A stretch of 51,288 nucleotides of DNA. Origin: Spirochaetota bacterium (GTDB lineage Bacteria > Spirochaetota > UBA4802 > UB4802). This document shows, piece by piece, positions 36,705 to 45,450 of the stretch. The stretch is from the NCBI GenBank assembly GCA_029548025.1, contig JAKPOE010000271.1, positions 1 through 51,288 of the forward strand, in the 5' to 3' direction. The position numbers and the translations under genes were made by a program. The notes beneath the pieces were generated by a model. It ran no database searches, was not told the origin of the DNA, and saw only the letters and a list, made by a program, of their open reading frames with translations. Positions within the stretch are counted from its first letter, which is position 1. The number at the start of each line of letters is the position of its first letter.

Positions 36705-37319
36705 CTATTTTTTACTAAAAATACCATTTCCAATAAAATGTGCTGCTTTGCTGCTAATGTCATCTAAATTCTGTAACAGTACCTCATCATTGGATTCAAT
36801 CAAAAGATAGTAATGAGCCAATCGGAATACACCACCAGCTACAAGATTAGCTGCAAAACTTAAATCTTCGTTCATGTCTATATGGTTAAATTCAACAGCT
36901 ATTGCCAGATCAGCAATAATCATGTTTATCAGCTTATTCTCAAAATGTTGTATTTTTTGTTCAAAATGCTCGGGCAAACCAATCCCCGCCCTTAAAATAA
37001 TATTTGCTCTATCTCTGTCGCTAAAAAAAAATTTAAATGCCTTATACAAACGCCTTTTTAAATAGGTGTAATGTGAAATAATACTTAGATCCTCACTGAC
37101 TGATAGTTCTTTAATATATTCTTCCCATTCAATCAAAAATCTTTCAAGTAATGATATAAAGAGGTGCTCCTTATTTGAAAAATACTGGTAGACAGTTCCT
37201 CTGCCAATCTTAGCAGATTCAACAATATCAGAAATCTGTGATGAATAATATCCTTTTTCAGAAAATAATTTTTTAGCATACAATAAAATTTTATCTCGCG
37301 TTTCATCAGCCCTTGACAT
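36705..37319 (-). CDS. TetR-family regulator of the fatty-acid oxidation genes
   Basis: The product is 204 residues; start ATG 37319 follows GGAGGT. The helix-turn-helix is KGYYSSQISDIVESAKIGRG followed by TVYQYFSNKEHLF, which resembles FadR-type TetR regulators of Bacillus-like fatty-acid genes. The C-terminal part is helical and would bind a ligand, plausibly acyl-CoA (inference). Matching palindromes lie in its own promoter and in that of the next gene, so it probably represses both until acyl-CoA binds. Confidence 0.9.
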   Translation of the reverse strand: MSRADETRDKILLYAKKLFSEKGYYSSQISDIVESAKIGRGTVYQYFSNKEHLFISLLERFLIEWEEYIKELSVSEDLSIISHYTYLKRRLYKAFKFFFSDRDRANIILRAGIGLPEHFEQKIQHFENKLINMIIADLAIAVEFNHIDMNEDLSFAANLVAGGVFRLAHYYLLIESNDEVLLQNLDDISSKAAHFIGNGIFSKK

Positions 37320-37453
37320 TGGTTACCTCCAAAACTTATTACATTGTGTACCATTACACTTATTATGGATAGTAAGCAAAGCAAAATTATTATAGAATAA
37401 CTATCCAGCACTAAAAATTTTTAGAAAATTTTTAGAAAAAATCTTGACAAAAC

Positions 37454-37482
37454 ATTATAGTACTGACATGTCAGTATTTCAA
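37454..37482 (-). promoter_or_regulatory. Promoter with TetR-type operator (site 2, autoregulatory)
   Basis: On the minus strand TTGAAA (37482-37477) and TATAAT (37459-37454) are 17 bases apart, and the near-perfect palindrome AGTACTGACATGTCAGTATT (plus strand 37459-37478, 18 of 20 symmetric) sits between them. It drives the TetR gene. It is also 57 bases upstream of the SCP2-like gene on the plus strand; a TTGACA lies at 37444-37449, but I find no good plus-strand -10. Confidence 0.85.
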
Positions 37483-37535
37483 GAAAAATTTTTATTTCCT
37501 GTACGTTTTAAATTTTTTATAGTAGGAGGATGATT

Positions 37536-38093
37536 ATGGCTATTACATCCAATACCACGGTTGAACAATTTTTAACCGAAATTATGCCTAAAGAAGCTTT
37601 GGGAATGCTTCAAAATTCCAATGCACCAAAAGAATTAAATGGCACAGAAATTACTATGGTAGTTGAAGTAGATGGAAAGTCGTATGGATTCAAGGTTAAC
37701 GATGGTAAAGATATCACACCTTGTGGGGATATCCCTAATGCTATGCTGAGATTAAAAATTTCTGAAGCTGATCTTAAAAAGATGATCGACACCAATAATC
37801 TTGATATGTTGCTGGGCATGCAGAAAGATCTGACACGTGCCCGTTACAATGCACTATCATCATTAAAGGGCAGCTTCATAGCTAAACTAAAAAATGATGA
37901 CGGTTCAGAATTTACTATTGAAGCAATTCTCAATGGTGCCACATCCCCCCAGTCTATTTTTCGTATGAGTACAAAAGATTCTGCAGCGTTGATGAAAAAG
38001 GAAACCAATCCAGTAAATCTTTTCATGTCAGGCGCAATGAAGATTGAAGGAGACATGAGCTTTGCTATGGCAACCCAACCCCTATTCACTTGA
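37536..38093 (+). CDS. SCP2 sterol-carrier-like lipid-binding protein
   Basis: The product is 185 residues. ATG 37536 is preferred because AGGAGG (37524-37529) is 6 bases before it; the ATG at 37530 directly abuts that signal. The C-terminal ~110 residues fit the SCP2 fold, ending in VNLFMSGAMKIEGDMSFAM followed by QPLF, the family's closing motif. It would hold a fatty acyl chain or acyl-CoA in the cytoplasm. It leads the plus-strand fatty-acid set and is divergent from the TetR gene across operator site 2. Confidence 0.85.
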   Translation: MAITSNTTVEQFLTEIMPKEALGMLQNSNAPKELNGTEITMVVEVDGKSYGFKVNDGKDITPCGDIPNAMLRLKISEADLKKMIDTNNLDMLLGMQKDLTRARYNALSSLKGSFIAKLKNDDGSEFTIEAILNGATSPQSIFRMSTKDSAALMKKETNPVNLFMSGAMKIEGDMSFAMATQPLFT

Positions 38094-38106
38094 TAAATGA
38101 TTGTTT

Positions 38107-38147
38107 ATCTCAACCACATACATCAATGTGGTTGAGATATTTTTTTA
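38107..38147 (+). terminator. Strong hairpin terminator after the SCP2-like gene
   Basis: ATCTCAACCACAT (38107-38119) and ATGTGGTTGAGAT (38126-38138) form a perfect 13-bp stem with a 6-base loop, followed by seven T. It may separate the highly expressed SCP2-like gene from the ligase gene by partial termination. Confidence 0.88.
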
Positions 38148-38172
38148 TTTTTATGTCTTATGGAGGTAAGCA

Positions 38173-40053
38173 ATGGAAGCACTACCGTGGTATAGAGAAT
38201 ATAAAATTTTAGGTATACCAAAAACCTTTAAACCATATCCCGACAAACCGGTTTATGATATACTTGAGATAGCAGCAAAACAATATAGAAAAAATGGACT
38301 TATACAGGAAAATTTCTTTTTATCATATCCCGAATTATTAATATATGTTAATAAGCTGACATCTGCATTCCATGCGTTTGGACTAAAAAAAAATGATATC
38401 ATAGCAACAATACTTCCCACTTCAACAGAATTTATTATATGTGATTATGCAATATCGCGTGCAGGGTTAATCCATTTACCATGTAGTGCCCTGGAACCAG
38501 CTGAAGCGCTTGAGCATAAATTTAAAGAGGCAAAACCTAAAGCAATTATCTGCACTGTTATTGGCGATCATATTACAGTAGTAAAAAATTTAATGAAAAA
38601 GTTTTCCTTACAATTCATTATAGTAACAACAATACGCAAAAACAACGATATATCAAGCTTTGACCCAAAACAGATCCTAAAACATAAACATGTATATGAG
38701 CTTTATTCACTTATTCAATCATCATCAGGCAATGTATCGCCTGTTGCCATTGATGTTCAAAATGATATTGAAACACTGCTATTTACTGGTGGTACAACTG
38801 GTGTTCCTAAAGGCTGTATGCTAACGCACCGCAATATTTATGCAAATTGTATTCAGAACTTACATGCTCTTGGCATAGGAGGTCTTTCGTTCAGAGGTGC
38901 AATCGCAGCCATTCTGGGCTTACCTTTCTTTCATAGTTATGGTCATTGTCTTATGCATACCATGATGCTATTTGGGTTTAATTTAATTTTAATCAATGAC
39001 TCACGTGATACAAAAGCAATGGTAGATAATATTAAAAAGCACTACCCGGTAATGCAAATTGGCGTTCCCACACAATTTATGAAATTAGCAAGGGAAAAAC
39101 TAGATGGCATAGGTATTCTGGGGCTTTCAGGTTCAGCTCCACTTTCCGAATCAACACAGGAGGAATTTGAAAAAAAATCGCACAGTGGCATTATGGAAGG
39201 GTATGGACTATCCGAAATGTCACCGGTAACACATCTTAATACAACCATCATGTACCGGATTCTTGGCGGTAAAATAGGGGTTTTACTTATTACCCTGCTA
39301 CTCAAAATTCCGTTCATGCTCCATTTAAATAATAGTTTATTTCGACTTCTAGGAACAAAAAACTTTGGCCGTATTTTTACTAAAATTATAGCATGGAGGA
39401 TGAAATCAACATCAAAGAAAACAAGAAAAAAATCTGTAGAAAAGCGTCGTAGCATTGGAATTCCTTTCCCTGATACTGAAATAAGATTTTTGGATTTTGA
39501 AACGGGAAATTTGATTCACATTGATGATATGCTCGCCGGACGAAGAGCTGAAATGCTTTTAAATGGGCCACAACGCATGCTGGGTTACTGGCCAAAACCA
39601 GGGAGTGGTTTTGACAAGGATGGTTTTATACACACTGGTGATGTTGTTCAGATTGATAGCAATGGTTATTTTTACATTGTCGATAGAACAAAAGATATGA
39701 TCAATGTTTCTGGATTTAAAGTTTACTCAAAAGAGATAGATGAAATTCTGTGTGAACATCCTCAGATAGAAACTGCAGCAACAGTTGGCATTCCAGATAC
39801 TGAAAGGGAAGGTAGCGAGATAGTAGTTGTGTTTGTACAGCCTTTTCCGCAGTTTATAAAAAAATTAACTGCCAAAGATGTTATATCATTTCTTAAAGCA
39901 AAGGTAGCAAAATATGCAGTCCCAAAATTTGTAAAGATTGTAGACGATTTACCCCGCACCGCAGTAGAAAAAGTTGATAAAAAATTATTACGCCAGATAG
40001 CTATTGAAGAGTTTTCCAGATCAAAGAGAAAATTAGCAACAAAGTCTAAATAA
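38173..40053 (+). CDS. AMP-dependent acyl-CoA synthetase/ligase with an inserted hydrophobic-basic segment
   Basis: The 626-residue adenylate-forming enzyme has the P-loop LLFTGGTTGVPKGCMLTH (~197-215), the motif GYGLSEMSPVTHLN, DGFIHTGDVVQID and the C-terminal catalytic Lys in RTAVEKVDKK. It activates fatty acids to acyl-CoA with ATP. Between HLNTT (~355) and RSIGIPFPDTEIRF (~424) lies an extra ~70 residues with a hydrophobic stretch (GVLLITLLLKIPFMLHL) and a basic stretch (MKSTSKKTRKKSVEKRR), perhaps a membrane-contact element. Shine-Dalgarno GGAGG precedes ATG 38173. Confidence 0.92.
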   Translation: MEALPWYREYKILGIPKTFKPYPDKPVYDILEIAAKQYRKNGLIQENFFLSYPELLIYVNKLTSAFHAFGLKKNDIIATILPTSTEFIICDYAISRAGLIHLPCSALEPAEALEHKFKEAKPKAIICTVIGDHITVVKNLMKKFSLQFIIVTTIRKNNDISSFDPKQILKHKHVYELYSLIQSSSGNVSPVAIDVQNDIETLLFTGGTTGVPKGCMLTHRNIYANCIQNLHALGIGGLSFRGAIAAILGLPFFHSYGHCLMHTMMLFGFNLILINDSRDTKAMVDNIKKHYPVMQIGVPTQFMKLAREKLDGIGILGLSGSAPLSESTQEEFEKKSHSGIMEGYGLSEMSPVTHLNTTIMYRILGGKIGVLLITLLLKIPFMLHLNNSLFRLLGTKNFGRIFTKIIAWRMKSTSKKTRKKSVEKRRSIGIPFPDTEIRFLDFETGNLIHIDDMLAGRRAEMLLNGPQRMLGYWPKPGSGFDKDGFIHTGDVVQIDSNGYFYIVDRTKDMINVSGFKVYSKEIDEILCEHPQIETAATVGIPDTEREGSEIVVVFVQPFPQFIKKLTAKDVISFLKAKVAKYAVPKFVKIVDDLPRTAVEKVDKKLLRQIAIEEFSRSKRKLATKSK

Positions 40054-40082
40054 AATTATTTATTGTTTATGGAGAGGTTACC

Positions 40083-41261
40083 ATGAGAGAATGTGTTTTC
40101 ATTGATGGTGTAAGAACACCAAATGGAAGGGCTCATCGAGAGAAAGGTTGGTTTAGACATTTAAGGCCTGATGAGCTTTTAACACCTGTTTATAATGCAT
40201 TATTTGAACGCAATAGCAAAATTACTCCCGATATGCTTGATGCAGTTTTTGTAGGATGTGCTAATCCTTCTGGAATGCAAAATGATATTGGGAGATTAGC
40301 ATGGCTGGCATCTGGATTTCCTGATTCAGTACCAACCAACACCCTTACCAATCAATGTCCATCAGGGATGTCGGCAACCATGCATGCTGCACGAGCAATT
40401 ATGACCGGTGAAGCTGACATTATCATAGCAGCAGGAGTGGAGGATATGGAAAAGGTTCCCATGGGAGCCAATATGGACTTTCCACCACGACTTTTAAAAT
40501 ACTACAACGGTGCAGATCTTTTGATGGGCCCCACCGCTGAAAAAGTTGCTGAACTGTGGAAAATTGCACGTGAAGATATGGAAAATATGGCGATATGGTC
40601 AAACAAAAATGCATGGGAAGCAACTGTCGCTGGTAAATTTAGAAAGGAGATAGTACCTATAAAAGGTTTGGATGATAATGGTAATGAGTTTACAGTTGAT
40701 AGGGATCAATGGATTCGCGAAAAAATAGAACCAGAAAAGATGAAAACAATGATGTCTCCATTCAAACCGAATGGTGTTGTGACAGCAGCAACATCATCAC
40801 CATTAACTCAAGGTGCATGCGCACTTCTTCTCATGAGTCGCGAGAAGGCTGACGCCCTTGGTTTATCATATAAGTACAAATATTCTTATGGAGTTTTAGC
40901 TGGTTGTGATCCAACCATTATGGGTATTGGTCCCATACCAGCCATTAAGAAGCTTCTCTCACGGACAGGATTAAATTTAGATGATGTTGGTGCTATTGAA
41001 CTTAATGAGGCATTTGCAAGCCAATCATTAGCATGCATCCGGGAGCTCAAACTTGATAATGAGAATGCACCGTTTAAACGTGTTAATGTGTGGGGAGGAG
41101 CACTTGCATTAGGTCATCCTCTTGGGGAATCTGGAGCACGCATTATTGTAACACTACTTAATGTTTTAGCAACTGAATTCCCTGCTGCAAAATATGGGCT
41201 TGCTTCATTATGTGGAGCATTTGGTAATGCAGGTGCATTACTGGTAGAAAAGGTTAATTAA
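40083..41261 (+). CDS. Acetyl-CoA acyltransferase (thiolase)
   Basis: The 392-residue thiolase cleaves 3-ketoacyl-CoA with CoA, the last step of beta-oxidation. The nucleophilic Cys is in TNQCPSGMSATMHAA, the catalytic His in GGALALGHPLGESGAR, and the second Cys in GLASLCGAFGNAGA; LNEAFASQ is also present. It follows the ligase gene by 29 bases with GGAGAGG before the start. Together with the minus-strand operon it completes the pathway. Confidence 0.95.
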   Translation: MRECVFIDGVRTPNGRAHREKGWFRHLRPDELLTPVYNALFERNSKITPDMLDAVFVGCANPSGMQNDIGRLAWLASGFPDSVPTNTLTNQCPSGMSATMHAARAIMTGEADIIIAAGVEDMEKVPMGANMDFPPRLLKYYNGADLLMGPTAEKVAELWKIAREDMENMAIWSNKNAWEATVAGKFRKEIVPIKGLDDNGNEFTVDRDQWIREKIEPEKMKTMMSPFKPNGVVTAATSSPLTQGACALLLMSREKADALGLSYKYKYSYGVLAGCDPTIMGIGPIPAIKKLLSRTGLNLDDVGAIELNEAFASQSLACIRELKLDNENAPFKRVNVWGGALALGHPLGESGARIIVTLLNVLATEFPAAKYGLASLCGAFGNAGALLVEKVN

Positions 41262-41305
41262 TTATAATAGTATTTCATAAATATATTAAACCATGGAGGT
41301 TTGCT

Positions 41306-41947
41306 ATGAAAAAATCGTTTACCTTTTTATTCACAGTCCTATTTATCACTATAACAGTTTTTGTTTTTAGCCAACAACAATGGAAATTGATATACGAAGG
41401 TAAAGAAGACAATGCTGAAATCAAAATTTACACACGGGAATTACCTGGTTCAATCTATAAAGAATTTAAAGGAGTTAGCTATGCAGACATACCATTTAAT
41501 GTTGCTTTAAAAGTGATTCAGGATTATACAAATTATCATAAATGGTATGGTATGTGCGATGCTTTATATGCAATCACTGTACGGAATCAACAGGATTTAG
41601 ACATGTACTTTGTACTGGACCTTCCTGTTGTAAAAAATCGGGATGTAGTAGTTAAGGTTGAATCTGGCTGGGATGAAAATAAAGGAACTGCATGGGTAAC
41701 CATGACATCTATTAATGGGAGTGAATATAAAAAGGACAGTGGCTATGTTAGAATAACTTCTTTAAAGGGTCGATGGGATATAATCAAAAAAGATGAAAAC
41801 CACGTTGAGGTGATATATCAGGTACATCCAGAATTAGGCGGCTCACTCCCGGCATGGATAGTAAATGTTGCTGCAAAAGATCAACCGTTAAAAACACTGA
41901 AAGGTGTATATAAATATTCAAAAAAAATTATAGATAAAAATGACTGA
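41306..41947 (+). CDS. Secreted START/SRPBCC-type lipid-binding protein
   Basis: The 213-residue product has a signal peptide (FTFLFTVLFITITVFVFS-QQ). The mature part has the START-like order: KLIYEGKEDNAEIKIYTREL, ADIPFNVALKVIQDYTNYHK, LPVVKNRDVVVKVES, GRWDIIKKDENHVEVIYQ and a long C-terminal helix. START folds bind one lipid in a deep cavity. A periplasmic lipid carrier next to beta-oxidation genes could deliver imported lipid (inference). It ends the plus-strand set before a strong terminator. Confidence 0.85.
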   Translation: MKKSFTFLFTVLFITITVFVFSQQQWKLIYEGKEDNAEIKIYTRELPGSIYKEFKGVSYADIPFNVALKVIQDYTNYHKWYGMCDALYAITVRNQQDLDMYFVLDLPVVKNRDVVVKVESGWDENKGTAWVTMTSINGSEYKKDSGYVRITSLKGRWDIIKKDENHVEVIYQVHPELGGSLPAWIVNVAAKDQPLKTLKGVYKYSKKIIDKND

Positions 41948-41954
41948 TACAGTA

Positions 41955-41996
41955 AATAAACCATAAGAGGAGCTTTTAAGCCTCTTATGGTTTATT
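41955..41996 (+). terminator. Long perfect hairpin terminator closing the plus-strand fatty-acid set
   Basis: AATAAACCATAAGAGG (41955-41970) pairs exactly with CCTCTTATGGTTTATT (41981-41996) around a 10-base loop, a 16-bp stem. The trailing U-rich part lies in and after the stem. Confidence 0.85.
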
Positions 41997-42074
41997 AATT
42001 CTCCCAAATTTCTTGACATATTTATGATTCCAAATGTTAATCTTCCTATATATTGTATTTATTAAGGATAGACC

Positions 42075-42464
42075 ATGTTAATGTATTATATTTTAACATT
42101 TGGTTGTGTTGCATTTGCTATAGGGTTATTGGAAATTATTATCCCACAAGTTATGATGTCATTATTGATTAAATGGACTTCAAGCAAGTTATATTCTATC
42201 CATGGCATCATACTTATTGCAGCAGGATTTCCACTTACACAAATACCATCGTCAAATCCACTTTCAATACCTCTGTTCATTGTTGGGTTGATTATAGTAT
42301 TCACCGGACCATTTATATTAATATACCCGGAAAAAGTAAAAAAACTTTTCCTTGAAGGCCTTGATGAATTAGGACACGAGGGCAGACACCTTGCACTTAC
42401 TATCGATGCACTATTCCAGATGATTGTTGGAATAGTTTGTGCAGTAGCTTTTTTTTTACAATAA
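42075..42464 (+). CDS. Small integral membrane protein, unknown
   Basis: The 129-residue protein has about four hydrophobic segments (ILTFGCVAFAIGLLEIII; IHGIILIAAGFPL; IPLFIVGLIIVFTGPFILIY; IVGIVCAVAFFL). Between the third and fourth is a charged loop (EKVKKLFLEGLDELGHEGRH). The start is ATG 42075 or ATG 42081. A TTGACA at 42013-42018 may be its -35. It converges with leuS, 7 bases between stops. No family is recognised. Confidence 0.6.
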   Translation: MLMYYILTFGCVAFAIGLLEIIIPQVMMSLLIKWTSSKLYSIHGIILIAAGFPLTQIPSSNPLSIPLFIVGLIIVFTGPFILIYPEKVKKLFLEGLDELGHEGRHLALTIDALFQMIVGIVCAVAFFLQ

Positions 42465-42471
42465 ATCTGAC

Positions 42472-44937
42472 TTATATAACAATATTTACCAGTTTACCAG
42501 GAACTACTATAACCTTTTTAACAGTTTTCCCTGCAATCATTTCTTTTATCCTATCATCTTCCAGCGCTGCTTTTTCCATTTCTTCTCTTGTTATGTTTGC
42601 AGCAACATTACACTTTGACCGTATCTTCCCATTAATTTGAAAAACTAATTCTATCTCTTCTTTCATAGTTAATTCTTCAATATAATCTGGCCATGATGCA
42701 TTGACAATAAAATCTTTATGCCCTAATAGCTCCCATAACTCTTCTGCAACATGAGGTATAAATGGACCTAACATAGGTAAAAGCTTGTCAAAAAGTTCGG
42801 ACACAACCATTTTGCCCATATCAGTTTGTATTATAGTTTCATCTGCCAGATAGAGTGCATTGACAAGTTCCATCATTCGTGCGATAGCTGTATTAAATTG
42901 CATTCTATCTTCAATATCATGGGTAACAGCTTTAATTGTTCTGTGGATTTCATTCCTTAAGTTTTTCAGAGAACTATCTAACACGATAGTATCAAAATTA
43001 TATGTGGTATAACAATTGCTATACTTCTGTACTATACGCCACACCCTGTTGACAAATCGGTAGCAACCTTCAACTCCTTTATCTGACCAGTCCAGATCTT
43101 TATCGGGTGGAGCAGCAAAAAGCATGAACAAACGAACTGTATCGGCACCATACTTATCAATACTATCATCTGGATCCACAATATTCCCTTTTGATTTACT
43201 CATCTTAGCGCCATCTTTAATGACCATTCCCTGTGTCAACAATCGTGTAAATGGTTCGCGATACTGTAATAATCCTAAATCATTCAAAACCATGGTAAAG
43301 AATCGTGCATACAGGAGATGCATACATGCATGTTCAATCCCGCCAATGTACTGGTCAACAGGTGTCCAATACTTTACCTCATCAAAATCAAATATTTCTG
43401 TAGAATGCGGTGAAGTAAACTTAGCAAAATACCATGACGAATCAACAAAGGTGTCCATAGTATCCGTTTCGCGTTGAGCACTCCCACCACAAACTGGACA
43501 GGTAGCATTATAAAAGTCAGGCATCATGGTAAGTGGTGAACGAGAATCTCCGTGGAAGTCAACGTCTACTGGTAAAATAACAGGTAAATCCTTATAGTCA
43601 ACGGGCTGGGCTCCACACTTTTCACAATATACAATTGGGATAGGACATCCCCAGTATCGCTGCCGAGAAATAAGCCAGTCTTTTAACCTATAATTTATTT
43701 TCCTTTTTCCAATACCTTCTTTTTCTGCATAATCGACTATTGCTTCGATGGCATCTCTATTATGCATACCTGTAAACGGGCCTGAACTAACACATATTCC
43801 ATCATCAACATACGCATCGCTCATGGTGTTGCTATCAACAGGATGCTGCGGATTATCTATTACAACCTTAATAGGGATATTATATTTTTTAGCAAAGGCA
43901 AAGTCACGAGTATCATGAGCAGGTACTGCCATAATCGCACCTGTTCCATAGTCCATAAGAACAAAATTGCCAACATACAGAGGCACAATATCTCCATTAA
44001 AAGGATTAATTATTTTAATTCCAGTATCTATACCTTCTTTTTCTTTTTCTTCTGAAAGGCGTTCAATAAGTGATTGTTCTTTAATCCGCTTTATAAAATC
44101 CTTTACCTTCTGATCTTTTATTCGTTCAAGGAATGGATGCTCAGGAGCTATCACCATAAAGGTAACTCCATAGATGGTATCTGGGCGTGTGGTAAAAATT
44201 GGAAAATCCTCACCAGTATCAGCTACCTTGAAATTGACAATAAGTCCAGTAGAACGCCCTATCCAGTTGCGCTGCATAACTATTACGCGTTCGGGCCAAC
44301 CTTCCTTCAATATTTCATGCCCTGCTAATAGATCTTCAGCATAATCAGTAATCTTAAAAAACCATTGCTCTAGCTCACGTTGTGTAACCTGCGTTTCACA
44401 CCTCCAGCATACTCCGTTTTCAACCTGTTCATTTGCCAGAACCGTATTACAGGTAGGGCACCAATTGACCGGAGCTTTACGTTTATAGGCAAGTCCCTTC
44501 TCATACATCTTAATAAATATATATTGATTCCATTTATAATATTCTTGAGTATGGGTAGCAATTTCTCTGTTCCAATCATACGAATAGCCCAACATTTTAA
44601 ACTGTTTCTTCATATAATCAATGTTATCGTCAGTCCATTTTTTAGGAGGTATGCCATGTTTGATAGCTGCATTTTCAGCTGGCAGGCCAAAAGCATCCCA
44701 ACCCATAGGATGAAATACATTAAATCCCTGCATACGTTTATATCGTGCAACAACATCCCCAATAGAGTAGTTTCGCACATGACCCATATGTATTCTCCCT
44801 GATGGATAAGGAAACATTTCTAATATATAATACTTATTCCTGTCAGTATCTTTTTTCGATTGAAATATAAATGATTCATCCCATCGTTCATGCCACTTCT
44901 TCTCAATCTTTTTTGGATTATATTCAGCTTCTGACAT
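42472..44937 (-). CDS. leuS: Leucyl-tRNA synthetase
   Basis: The 821-residue class I synthetase charges tRNA-Leu. The HIGH motif is FPYPSGRIHMGHVRNYSIGD, with the KMSKS motif at about residue 578 (GAKMSKSKGN). The inserted editing domain (~220-415) contains TRPDTIYGVTFMVIAPEH and YGTGAIMAVPAHDTRDFAFA. A zinc-binding segment (WCPTCNTVL, CWRC) and the C-terminal anticodon domain are present. Its Shine-Dalgarno (CGGAGGA) comes from the end of repeat copy B. Confidence 0.98.
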   Translation of the reverse strand: MSEAEYNPKKIEKKWHERWDESFIFQSKKDTDRNKYYILEMFPYPSGRIHMGHVRNYSIGDVVARYKRMQGFNVFHPMGWDAFGLPAENAAIKHGIPPKKWTDDNIDYMKKQFKMLGYSYDWNREIATHTQEYYKWNQYIFIKMYEKGLAYKRKAPVNWCPTCNTVLANEQVENGVCWRCETQVTQRELEQWFFKITDYAEDLLAGHEILKEGWPERVIVMQRNWIGRSTGLIVNFKVADTGEDFPIFTTRPDTIYGVTFMVIAPEHPFLERIKDQKVKDFIKRIKEQSLIERLSEEKEKEGIDTGIKIINPFNGDIVPLYVGNFVLMDYGTGAIMAVPAHDTRDFAFAKKYNIPIKVVIDNPQHPVDSNTMSDAYVDDGICVSSGPFTGMHNRDAIEAIVDYAEKEGIGKRKINYRLKDWLISRQRYWGCPIPIVYCEKCGAQPVDYKDLPVILPVDVDFHGDSRSPLTMMPDFYNATCPVCGGSAQRETDTMDTFVDSSWYFAKFTSPHSTEIFDFDEVKYWTPVDQYIGGIEHACMHLLYARFFTMVLNDLGLLQYREPFTRLLTQGMVIKDGAKMSKSKGNIVDPDDSIDKYGADTVRLFMLFAAPPDKDLDWSDKGVEGCYRFVNRVWRIVQKYSNCYTTYNFDTIVLDSSLKNLRNEIHRTIKAVTHDIEDRMQFNTAIARMMELVNALYLADETIIQTDMGKMVVSELFDKLLPMLGPFIPHVAEELWELLGHKDFIVNASWPDYIEELTMKEEIELVFQINGKIRSKCNVAANITREEMEKAALEDDRIKEMIAGKTVKKVIVVPGKLVNIVI

Positions 44938-44945
44938 TGTTTAAG

Positions 44946-45092
44946 TCCTCCGAAAATAGAAGTATGTACTACTGTCATTATGGTTGTGCCCTGAAATCTA
45001 CGTTTGCCCCCATTGTCATTCTGGACCTGCTCCGGAATCCAAATAATTAAACAATATCCTGAAACCACTTCATGGCATTATTCAGGATTACA
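44946..45092 (-). repeat. Dispersed intergenic repeat, copy B
   Basis: This aligns over its length with 10778-10935: left end TCCTCCGAAAATAG, then TTTGCC, GTCATTC, GGAATCCAAAT, and the same ATCCTGAA / TTCAGGAT inverted repeat (45056-45063 and 45081-45088) with a 17-base loop. In both places the end of the element is the Shine-Dalgarno of the minus-strand gene beside it, here leuS. Confidence 0.7.
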
Positions 45093-45450
45093 GCCGCCAA
45101 TTATTATCATCCCGTATGGGTGGTCACAGACAGACCATGGATAACTTCTCAAAAAAATATTATTATTGTCATAGGTTATTGTGCTTAATCTTGGGCACCA
45201 TTTCCCCCTATGGTAAATGCTTATCCACCATTAAAAAAATTAGTTTGGAACCGTTTTCCTCCATGCTAACTTCGTCCAATTACAGGACGTGGTTGGTGAG
45301 CTTGCCAAACTATGGACAGCTACCCTGCGGTTATGAAAAACCCCAAAAAACAAATTTGCTCAATGTATAGTATCATTTTACGAAAATGACCGTAATCGTC
45401 AAGTATTTTGCAGCATGACTTAAATAATGAGCACTAATATATTGAAAAAC
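45093..45450. other. Unexplained gene-free segment, richer in G+C than its surroundings
   Basis: About 360 bases between repeat copy B and the ClC gene hold no gene I can support. Roughly 45110-45350 has visibly higher G+C and a different texture from the rest of the window. Short frames on both strands show no family pattern. It may be a decayed insertion or a structured RNA; I cannot tell which. Confidence 0.4.

Noticed and set aside
45116..45370. An 84-codon plus-strand frame in the G+C-richer block
   Set aside because: There is no family pattern, no convincing start signal, and no lipobox or membrane pattern; the reverse strand is broken by stops.
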